Shown here: one piece after another, positions 13,223-25,200 of the stretch
How positions within the stretch are numbered: the first letter of the stretch is position 1
Layout of the letters: every line of letters starts with the position of its first letter
Source of the DNA: Channallabes apus
Taxonomy: Eukaryota; Chordata; Actinopteri; Siluriformes; Clariidae
Direction: 5' to 3'
NCBI GenBank assembly: GCA_030522415.1
Contig: CM060107.1
Span: 19,414,553-19,478,552, forward strand
DNA length: 64,000 nucleotides
Notes under the pieces: generated by a model
Database searches by the model: none
Told to the model about the DNA's origin: nothing
Seen by the model: only the letters and a program-made list of their open reading frames with translations
Translations under genes and position numbers: made by a program

Positions 13223-16200
13223 GAGACAATGTACAATGTTTGTGAGTTTGTCTGCTTCTTGTTTATTTTCAGGAACTTCAGTTGATTCTGTGTTAAAGTA
13301 TGCTGTACAAGTCTTAGTCCTGCTCTCAGAAAAACAGGTGGTTGTACCTTTTAAAAGAAGCAACTCGAAAGGCATCACTGTCACACAAGTATGATAAAAG
13401 CAGAAGAGATGTGTGCTGACAGCAGTGAACACACTTTTTCGGCATGCACAACCATTTCCTGTACAGCTAAGAACGGCTGAAAAAAAAAAGTGTGAACACT
13501 GCTCTCACACACACTTTCCGGCTTCAGCAGACCTTCTGAAAATCATGTATCGGTGTTTGTGAGAGGATGGTCATGTAGCACTTAAAGAGTGTGAATAAAC
13601 AAACAGCTTTAATAATGACAGTGCGTCCAGCTGGCAACTCAGTCAAGTCGTAATGTTTTGCTGTGTGAGTGCGAGTGACAGTACCTGGAGGCATGTGTAA
13701 TTTATAAAGCAGCTTCAGTTTCTCAGTCATATCACCATGATACATCCCACCTGAGAGAGAGATCATAAACACATGCATTGCTTCACTGGTAAAAAGTAGA
13801 CATTACTTGTTCATGTGGTCAAGCGGAAGAGTCTTGCTGTTGGGCTGAGAAAATATTAGGTCACCACTTTCAGAGTTAAGAAAGAATTATGAACAGCTAC
13901 TGTAAGAAATGAACTGCTAACTAGTTGGTTATTATACGTTAACATGCTGGGTTTTCGAGTTATACTGAGTATATGACTTTACACTATATATCCAATACAT
14001 TTCTTATTCTAACATACAGAAAGCAGTCACAGACTCTAACAATGGTGTTAATTTTGGTGTTAATTAATATGATGCGGGAGTCCTGCACTTACTCAGGCCT
14101 GTGACAAACTCTTTAAAGTTGATGAGGGAGTCTTTGTTGCGGTCAAGGACGCGAAATAAGCGGGCTGCGAGTGTAGAAGTGTGCATGCCGCAGCTCCAAG
14201 GGGCCAAGGCTGAGAAAAGCTGAATGAACTGGCCACAGTCGATCCGGTACTGCTCCAGATAGGGCAAACTCGGGTCATGACGCTCTGCAGCAGAGCTACT
14301 CGCACCCCAATAACAGCTCATAATGTGCTTGGCCTGGAGATGAAACGGAGGGAGATATTGGACAAAAGGAAAAGTTTGGATTTGACAAGGAAAGAGTGAT
14401 GTCTATGGAACGATATCGCGGACAATATTCAAATGCAATTGCAAATTGCATTTGCAATTGCGTTTCCCATATGTGGACGCACAAAGTGTGCCATAATTCA
14501 AATGCAATTGCAAACTTTGCATTACCGTTTGCTGATTCGCCTTTGCGAGCGCACACTGACTGCCAAATTTCAAATGAAAAAACAAAGTCCATTTGCATTT
14601 GTATTTCCCAGGTCTTACACGTCATGAACCTGTCATATTTAAATAGCAAAATCAATCACCACGTTTGCTTTTTCACTTTCTCTGCGCCGCGCGTCAAGCC
14701 GGCCAAAATTCAAACACAATCGCTAATCCATTTGCAATTGCATTTCCAATACGTTACACAGAAACCTGTCAATCAGCGTCAGGGGCGGGTCTATACTGTG
14801 GGGCGGGATTGTATGGGGAGTGACGTCACTCGCACTCGCCGACCAAGAGGGGCATATTTGAGCACTGGAGGTGAACCGAGGTTATCTCATTTGTTTATCA
14901 AGAAATAAACACACAAAAATGACAAATCGCATATTTTCTTGCTCCGGAGTGGACAGAGAAGTTTTTACAAATAAAAATATTTTTAGATCTTCTCCTGTTA
15001 CAGCCTGCTGGAGCTAAATCTTTCAGAAACGCTGCGTACCGGTGTTATGCGCTAAAATGCCTCCCTGCCACTGATTGCACCCCCACAAAATCTCTGTCAA
15101 ATATATGAGGACATCACAATCAAATATTCATATTATTATTATCAAATATAATACATGAGTATTATCACGAAGCGATTTTTATTATAAATAAGAAATATAA
15201 AAATATACATGTACAACCCCTGGCAAAAATTCTGGAATCACCCTCTCAGAAGATGTTCATTCAAATGTTTAATTGTGTAGAAAAAAAAACAAGCACATAC
15301 ATGCTACAAAACTATTTTCACTCAACAATCCAAACTTCTGGCTGTATAAAACACTTAAAAAAAAAAAACAAAGAAAGATAACTATAGTCAACGACAACTG
15401 TTTTAACAGCTCAAACAGAGGAAAAAAATATGGAATCACACAAATCTGAGGAAGAAAATATGGAATCACCATGCACTTTGCAATTCTACAACTGCTAATT
15501 AGTCTACAGTTAAAAAAGAGTGCTTGCACACATTAGGGATGTGTTGAACCAAGATGATTGACATAACTCATAGCTCCAACACGAGAGATGTCAGTTGACA
15601 AAGGAGAGAATTATCAAACTTCTTGAAGAAGGTAAATCTTCATGGAATGTTGCAAAAGATGTTGGTTGTTCCCAGTCAGCTGTGTCTAAAATCTGGACCA
15701 AGTACAAATCAAATGGAAAGGTTGTAAAAGGGAAGCGTACTGGTAGACCAAGAAAGACATCAAAGCGCCAAGACAGAAAACTTAAAGCAATATGCCGTGA
15801 AAACAGAAAATGCACAACAAAACAAATGAGGAACAAATGGTCAGAAAGTGGAGTCAATGTCTGTGACCGGACAGTAAGAAATCGCCTAAAAGAAATTGGA
15901 TTTACCTACAGAAAAGCCAAAAGAAAACCATCATTAACATCTAAACAGAAAAAAACAAGGGTTCAGTGGGCTAAAGAAAGACAATCTTGGACTGCGGATG
16001 ACTGGATGAGAGTTAGATTCAGTAATGAATCACGAATCTGCATTGCGCAGGGTGATGATGCTGGAACTTTTGTTTGGTGCCGTTCCAATGAAATTTATAA
16101 AGACAACTGCCTGAAGAAAACATGCAAATTTCCACAATCATTATTGATATGGGGTTGTATGTCAGGTAAAGGTATGGGAGACATGACAGTCATTACATCT

Positions 16201-19200
16201 TCTATAAATTCACAAGTTTATGTTGAGATTTTGGACACTTTTCTTATTCCATCAACTGAAAGGATGTTTGGTGATGGTAGCATCATTTTTCAGGATGATA
16301 ATGCATCGTGCCATAGGGCAAAATCTGTGAAAACATTCCTACAGGAAATACATATAATGTCAATGGCATGGCCTGCAAATAGTCCGGACCTTAATCCAAT
16401 TTAAAATCTGTGGTGGAAATTAAAGAAAATGGTCCACGACACGGCTCCAACCTGCAACGCTGATCTGGCAACTGCAATAAGACAAAGCTGGAGACAGACT
16501 GATGAAGTATACTGTTGGACATTAGTTAAATCCAGGCCTCAGAGAATTCAAGCTGTTATAAAAGCCAGAGGTGCTGCAACAAAATACAAGTAGTGTTTTT
16601 ATTTGGTGATTCCATATTTTTTTGTTCCTCTGTTTGAGTTGTTAAAACAGTTGTTGTTGACTATAGTTATCTTTCTTTGTTTTTTTTTTTAAGTGTTTTA
16701 TACAGCCAGAAGTTTGGATTGTTGAGTGAAAATAGTTTTGTGCCATGTACAGTATGTGCTTGTTTTTTTTTTTCTACACAATTAAACATTTAAATGAACA
16801 TCTTCTGAGAGGGGTGATTCCAGAATTTTTGCCAGGGGTTGTATATGAAAATAATATATAATTAATATATTTTCCCCCTATACTACATGTGTTTTTTTAT
16901 ATATAGATTATTTTATAATCAAATTCGTTTGGTGCAATTTGTAAATCATAAACCTATTAATTTATGTTGTAATATAATATGTGATAGAGGTTATGTTGGG
17001 GGGGGGGGCAATCCGTGGCAGGGAGGCATTTTAGCGCATAACACCGGTACGCAGCGTTTCTGAAAGATTTAGCTCCAGCAGGCTGTAACAGGAGAAGATC
17101 TAAAAATATTTTTATTTGTAAAAACTTCTCTGTCCACTCCGGAGCAAGAAAATATGCGATTTGTCATTTTTTGTGTGTTTATTTCTTGATAAACAAATGA
17201 GATAATCTCGGTTCACCTCCAGTGCTCAAATATCCCCATCTTGGTCGGCGACTGCGAGTGACGTCACTCCCCATACAATCCCGCCCCACAGTATAGACCC
17301 GCCCCTGACGCTGATTGACAGGTTTCTGTGTAACGTGTTGGAAATGCAATTGCAAATGGATTAGCGATTGCGTTTGAATTTTGGCCGGCTTGACGCGCGG
17401 CGCAGAGAAAGTGAAAAAGCAAACGTGGTGATTGATTTTGATATTTAAATATGACAGGTTCATGACGTGTAAGACCTGGGAAATACAAATGCAAATGGAC
17501 TTTGTTTTTTCATTTGAAATTTGGCAGTCAGTGTGCGCTCGCAAAGGCGAATCAGCAAACGGTAATGCAAAGTTTGCAATTGCATTTGAATATTGTCCGC
17601 GATATCGCTCCATAGATGTCAGATAATGCATCGCTAACTAAGCAGCTCTTACTGAGCCCACTAGTGTCTACAAACTACAACTACAATGTAAGCATTTGCT
17701 ACGGCTGGTCTCTTGTTTCCTGGTTGCCCCAATCTTTTAAGCAAGCAAGTACCGTGTCAAAGAAAATTAATACAATGCCCTTATTAGTTACAACCACTCA
17801 AGGGCCACCAGTCAAATGTAGCCTAAACTATGTCCGCTTTAATAGAAACGACTATACACCTGTATCCAGTTAGCTCATCACATCGCAGCACAGACTCACA
17901 AAACCTGAACAACAGGAAAACGTGTGTTATATTTTCCTCAGCTGTTCAAATATGTCGCCATTACACCCTGAGATTCCTAAGTACTTCAGTATTGTGCTTA
18001 TATGTTTTATTCTATTATTATGATATATTGTTCTTTGTGGCAGAGAAAAGTTTGTCATCTTAAGGCATTTGCACCCAGAAAACGGTCACTTATTCAACAT
18101 TTTTGTGTTTTTCACACCATTCTGTGTCAGACCGTTGGGTGAGAAAATCTCAGGAAATGAGCAGTTTTTGAAATACCAGTCCATACCGGCATCTATACAA
18201 CAGTTAAATTCTCAGAGAGCACATTTTTGCTTCATTCTGAAGTTTAATATGGATGTTTTCTGAAGTTTTTGACCTGTACATGCTTGTTTTTGCATTGTGT
18301 TGCACCCAAAGAATGAATGTGCAAGTGTTGCAAGAGTGGACAATGAGGATATATTCCATGTGTCCTCTGAGGTCTAATCTCCTGTTACTGGGTGTCTTTT
18401 AGGGAAAAGGGGTGCAACTAAATTCAGTTGAAACACTATACTTCAGTGGGGCAGAGTTCATTTCAGGACGGGGGAAAAAGATGAACCAAACCTAAACTCC
18501 TAAAAACCCAATCTTTTTAAAAATACATGCTGCTTAAAATAAAACATACAGCACATGACATATACAGTGGTGTGAAAAACTATTTGCCCCCCTCCTGATT
18601 TCTTATTCTTTTGCATGTTTGTCACACAAAATGTTTCTGATCATCAAAGACATTTAACTATTAGTCAAAGATAACACAAGTAAACACAAAATGCAGTTTT
18701 TAAATGAGGGGTTTTCTTATTTAGGGAGAAAAAAAAATCCAAACCTACATGGCCCTGTGTGAAAAAGTAATTGCCCCCTGAACCTAATAACTGGTTGGGC
18801 CACCCTTAGCAGCAATAACTGCAATCAAGCGTTTGCGATAACTTGCAACGAGTCTTTTACAGCGCTCTGGAGGAATTTTGGCCCACTCATCTTTGCAGAA
18901 TTGTTGTAATTCAGCTTTATGTGAGGGTTTTCTAGCATGAACCGCCTTTTTAAGGTCATGCAACAACATCTCAATAGGATTCAGGTCAGGACTTTGACTA
19001 GGCCACTCCAAAGTCTTCATTTTGTTTTTCTTCAGCCATTCAGAGGTGGATTTGCTGGTGTGTTTTGGGTCATTGTCCTGCTACAGCACCCAAGATCGCT
19101 TCAGCTTGAGTTGATGAACAGATGGCCGGACATTCTCCTTCAGGATTTTTTGGTAGACAGTAGAATTCATGGTTCCATCTATCACAGCAAGCCTTCCAGG

Positions 19201-22200
19201 TCCTGAAGCAGCAAAACAACCCCAGACCATCACACTACCACCACCATATTTTACTGTTGCTATGATGTTCTTTTTCTGAAATGCTGTGTTACTTTTACGC
19301 CAGATGTAACGGGACACGCACCTTCCAAAAAGTTCAACTTTTGTCTCATCGGTCCACAAGGTATTTTCCCAAAAGTCTTGGCAATCATTGAGATGTTTTT
19401 TAGCAAAATTGAGATGAGCCTTAATGTTCTTTTTGCTTAAAAGTGGTTTGCGCCTTGGAAATCTGCCATGCAGGCCGTTTTTGCCCAGTCTCTTTCTTAT
19501 GGTGGAGTCGTGAACACTGACCTTAATTGAGGCAAGTGAGGCCTGCAGTTCTTTAGATGTTGTCCTGGGGTCTTTTGTGGCCTCTCGGATGAGTCGTCTC
19601 TGCGCTCTTGGGGTAATTTTGGTCGGCCGGCCACTCCTGGGAAGGTTCACCACTGTTCCATGTTTTTGCCATTTTTGGATAATGGCTCTCACTGTGGTTC
19701 GCTGGAGTCCCAAAGCTTTAGAAATGGCTTTATAACCTTTACCAGACTGATAGATCTCAATTACTTTTGTTCTCATTTGTTCCTGAATTTCTTTGGATCT
19801 TGGCATGATGTCTAGCTTTTGAGGTGCTTTTGGTCTACGTCTCTGTGTCAGGTAGCTCCTATTTAAGTGATTTCTTGATTGAAACAGGTGTGGCAGTAAT
19901 CAGGCCTGGGGGTGACTACAGAAATTGAACTCAGGTGTGATAAACCACAGTTAAGTTATTTTTTAACAAGGGGGGCAATCACTTTTTCACACAGGGCCAT
20001 GTAGATTTGGAGTTTTTTTTCTCCCTTAATAACGTAAACCTTCATTTAAAAACTGCATTTTGTGTTCAATTATGTTATCTTTGACTAATAGTTAACGTTT
20101 TTTGATGAACCGAAACATTTAAGTGTGACAAACATGCAAAAGAATAAGAAATCAGGAAGGGGGCAAATAGTTTTTCACACCACTGTAGCATGTCAATTAA
20201 TTTGGCACACCTAGCTATTACTGGGTTTTAAAAAACAAACCGTTTGAGATGATTTTACTTTCATGTTGTTTACACCAAATCCTGACGCAAATTGCTCAGA
20301 CCAGGCAAAATTTTTCAATCTTCTATTGTCCGATTCTGTTTTTCCTTGTTGCCTTTCTATCATCCTGAACCTGTCTGACCATTGTCCTCTGACATCTGGC
20401 ATGAACTAGGCATTTTCACCCAGAGAACTGCCACTCACTGGATATTTTCCATTCTTCAGACCATTCTCTGTAAAACATTCTCCGCCTCGTACCAACAACC
20501 ACGTCATGTACAATGTCACTTAAAAGAACTTTCTTTGGTTTGAAATTCAGCAGATCGTCTTGACCATGTCAACATGCCTTTAATGACTTTCTGACATGTG
20601 ATTGGCTGATTAAATATTTGCTTTAACTGCAGTTGAACAGGTAACAGAAGTGTCTGGTTAGTGTACTTCCTCCACAGTCAAAGTTTAAACAGGTTTTCAC
20701 ACGCACAGGCTGTTCATACCTTGAACAGGACATACAGCTCCTCCAGCTCTTCAATACTGAAGGCTGAGTCGGTCATGATGGCCCTCACCTGCATGTACAC
20801 AAGAGCAGTCTTACAACAAACACACAAACTCTGTTTGTTTAAATCCTTAACAAAAAAACACCACTCACCACACTCCTCTTAGCTGTATCCTCTAAAGACT
20901 GGATGACTTTTAACCTCTGTTTGAACCTCATCTGCTCAATGACATCAGCACGCAAGCTTCCAAACTTCTACATCAAAGGAAAAATAAAAACACCAAAACG
21001 ATAAAGCAAAGATAAAAACTGAAGAAGAGTATGGACTAAACATTCATAAGTCTCACTTTCTGTGGACCAGTTTCTTTTTCTCACCTCGTATGACGTCTTA
21101 ATGAGATCAAATACATCAATCTCCGGTGGTGGCTCGTCTCCACTGGTTAACAGGGCATGCAGGTGGGGGATGGGTGGAGACACCGTCTGTTTGTTCACAA
21201 CATTATCCAGATACCTGAGGGAAAAGAGGACTAACAGTTTTTGGCCGCCGTAGGCACTACACTGATTGGCTTATCAGTATTCAGTATTATTCAGTAAGTA
21301 AAACCGAATTCAACCCCAGACAGACCTTCCGAGTATGGTCATGGCCTCTCCTTCATCTGTGCAATTTAACAACTTCTCCATGTTAGCATGTAATACAGCT
21401 AATGATACCTGAAGTGCAGAGAAACACAGAGCACTTCTTAAAAATTTTTTGAAGCACTTAACATTAGTGAGTCTGTACAGAGCTACAGTATGCACTCCTA
21501 TCACATAAACCATGAAACACAATAATTAAAGATTATTCAGACAACACAAGTACACAATAAATAAGTAGAACACTCAAAAATGTATATCCTTATTGTCTTG
21601 GCATTGCACATCTATCCATAAAATATATATATATATTTTTACTTTTTAAGAAAATTTGTGTAGCCTGTACTTTTCGTATGCTAATTGGGCTCAACCGCCC
21701 TTCCATGGCACTCAGATCATTGGATCTGAAACCTCAATATAATTTTCTTTAAAACAACTATCATAGTGGGCACAGAGCCAAACGTTTTACAGAATCTACC
21801 TAGAAAAGTCTTCACTCGTTTGGGGGACCCACATAATGTTTGGTTTGACACTCTGTCACATGACTGTTGATATTCATCAGTCTATATCTGTGTCTGCCAA
21901 AAATGGCCATGTAGACAGGATCAGTCTTGTATGTGTTTATACAACATGTTTTATTTGCTATAGTGACCTTATTTTATTATTGTGTCGATCTTTAATCAAA
22001 CTCTCCATCTTAAACTAAAAAAATTAGACGTTGTTATTCTTGTTTCAGCTGCTCTCATTAAGCGTTTCTACAGAAGATCATCTGATCCACATTTTTTATT
22101 TCAAATATTTTGCAATATTGCCCTCCCTGATGCAACCCTGCTCAATTCCATCACAGCTTGGGACAGGTACTGAAAGTAAACTGACTCATGCAACGCCAAG

Positions 22201-25200
22201 GCTGGGGATCCTTGTCAGGCTATCAAACTCCAGTAATGAGACTATAAAGTGAAATGCAATATTTGCTCATGTTTATACAGTACAGGCCAAAAGTTTGGAC
22301 ACACCTTCTCATCTATCTGTCAATGGTTTTTTCTTTATTTTCATGACCTTTACATTAGATTCTCACTGAAGGCATCAAACCTATGAATGAACACATGTGG
22401 AGTTATGTACTTAACAAAAAAAGGTCTCCACAGTCACCGGACCTGAACCCAATCGAGATGGTTTGGGGTGAGCTGGACCGCAGAGTGAAGGCAAAGGGGC
22501 CAACAAGTGCTAAACACCTCTGGGAACTCCTTCAAGACTGTTGGAAACCATTTCAGGTGACGACCTCTTGAAGCTCATCGAGAGAATGCCAAGAGTGTGC
22601 AAAGCAGTAATCAGAGCAAAGGGTGGCTATTTTGAAGAAACTAGAATATAAAACATGTTTTCAGTTATTTCACCTTTTTTTGTTAAGTACATAACTCCAC
22701 ATGTGTTCATTCATAGTATTGATGCCTTCAGTGAGAATCTACCATGTAAATGGTCATGAAAATAAAGAAAACACATTGAATGAGTGAAGGTGTGTCCAAA
22801 CTTTTGGCCTGTACTGTATATAACTGCAAAATTGGTAAAAATGTATGAAAACATAGTATTTCATGAGTGACTTTTAGAAGATTTAAACTTAAACACTTCT
22901 TGAGGATGTCCCACTTTGAAAGCAGATCTTACATGATAAATCAACAGCTGTGCATCTGGAAGCCTGCAGAGTTTTTTTTTATTTTTTTTTTTATATATTA
23001 TGATCTGCTCTGAATGTTCTCACCTGAAAGATGACTTTGATTCCCTCATAAAAGAAGCAATCCACCAGCAGCACAGCACTGTCGAACGGCATGACTGACA
23101 GAAAAAGTGTAAGGAACCAGGACAGGGAGATGGTGGAGATCACGCCGAGCTCCTGCATGTGCTCGTACAGCAGCGGCAAACACTCCCGTGTCAGCTCCTC
23201 GAACACACCCTGATCCACCAGAGCTCCTGAAAAGAAATATTCATATACTGTACACTAGATCGCCAAAACTGTGTAAACACCTGTACATAACACTCACATG
23301 TGGTTCTTCCACAAACTGCTGCCACAAAGTTGAAGAATGCAATTGTGTCCAATGTCGTTGCATGTTGTGGCTTGATGATTTCATTTACTGAAACTAAAAC
23401 CTGCTCCAGAATGTCAACGCCACTGGACAAAAAGCAAGCTCGAAGCACGAAGACATGGTGACCAAGGTTGGCATGAAAGAACTTGAGATTGTTCTGAAGA
23501 AGACAGACCTCAACCCTAAACATTTTTGGGATGAACTGAAACAGAGACATCGGCGCCTGACTGAATGAACAAATGCAGTCTTATGGCTGAATGAACTAAT
23601 CCCAACCACCATGCTCCAAAATCTAGTGACCCAGAAAGGTGAAGGTTATTAGAACAGCAAAGGGAATAGGACGTTCAACAAGGACATACGAGTAGGATTT
23701 CACAGATGTCTACGTGTCTGACCATGTAGTGGAGAAATCCACAGATTTATACCTAAATCAAAAATATTTGTGGCACAACCTATATATTTTATTTCCAGTA
23801 GATGTTTGACCCCAGGAGAGCCACAGGTGTGTCTGTGCTGGAAATTCTCTGAAATATTACCACTAATGTAATCTTTTGTGGGTGTGAGGTACTGACTGAC
23901 CTACAACTCTGGTGTTGTAATAATCAGGCAGCATCCGTTCACACAAAGCCACCAGTAACCAGAAGGCCTCCTCTTCGGTACAGTACAGCAGCAGCACCGA
24001 CGTTACGATATTCATAGCCTACGGAGAAGAGAGAAAACATACACACCAGAGTTTTACTTTCCACGAAAAAAATTTTTTTTAATTCCAGGCAAAAGGTTGG
24101 ACACACCTTCTAATTCCATGGTCTTTCCTGATTTTTATTTCTTTCTACTTCATCAACAATGCTGAAGGCATCCGAAATATGCAATCTGAACAGTTGATAT
24201 TGAGATGCGTGTAGTACAGTTGATATTGAGAGGTTAGAAACTCTAAATTAACTTCTCTTCTGCAGCAGAGGTGAGATTTGGTCTTGCTTTTGCACTCGAC
24301 AGGTTTTTGCAACTGCTTCTGACAATACTGTTCTTGCAAGAACTATTCCAGAACAGCTGACCTTCATGTCTTAGAATAACAGACTGCTGTTGTTAATTAT
24401 CTACTGAGAGACGTGTTTCATACTTCTGAAAAAAAAACATTGAAATACAATCTTCTAGAATGTATTTTAAAAAATTATTTAAAAAACATTGCATTTGAAG
24501 GTGTGTCCAAACATTTGACTGGTACCGTATTTCATGGATTCCCCTTTCATTTTTCCATTGCTTCAACCACCACATGCTTTTGTTATTGTTTTGCTTTTTC
24601 TTTCCCATCTAGACATTTATTTATGTATTCAGCTCAACTCTCGTTTTTACTTATTAAAGTCCTGCATTTGGCCTTAATTTTTTCTTCATATGCTTTATTC
24701 CTAACACTGTTAATATCCTGTATATACTGTTTGTAAATTTTTACCTAAATTAATGTCAACAACCATCAGATGTTTGAGACAAGAAACACTGCCATTAAGC
24801 AGTTTTAAAGACTTCATAAAGAACTATTATTTACTTTTTAAACACAACAAACGTTAAATGATTTCTTAACGTTTTTTTTTTTAGAAACATGGATTGTACA
24901 GATGCCTCAAAATAAAATTCCAAGATTTTCAAAGCCATTTTAAGCACTCCTTCTGATGTCAAAGTGTTTTCAATTATTCATTAAATTTTTTAAAAGATTT
25001 TAGGTCAAATATTTCAAGCGCAAATTTTGCAAATACAAGTAGTCCCAGACTTGCAGAATGTAAAACCTACCAATCCACTTAACTAAATCTGTCCCCTTTC
25101 CTGACACTGCCATCATGTGGCCAAATACCTTAATCGCTCCTAATGAAATGAATCTCAAAGTAAATTGTTGTCTCTGCGCTAGAGACCTGCACTCCCGCAG

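Noticed and set aside
12934..13432. Long Cys-Val and His-Thr frames
   Set aside because: Translations of the (CA)n microsatellite.
14396..17631. Two long reading frames (170 and 150 codons) with similar proteins in the two foldback arms
   Set aside because: They are the same arm sequence read inward from each end. Similarity follows from the inverted repeat, and no domain or start context supports a protein.
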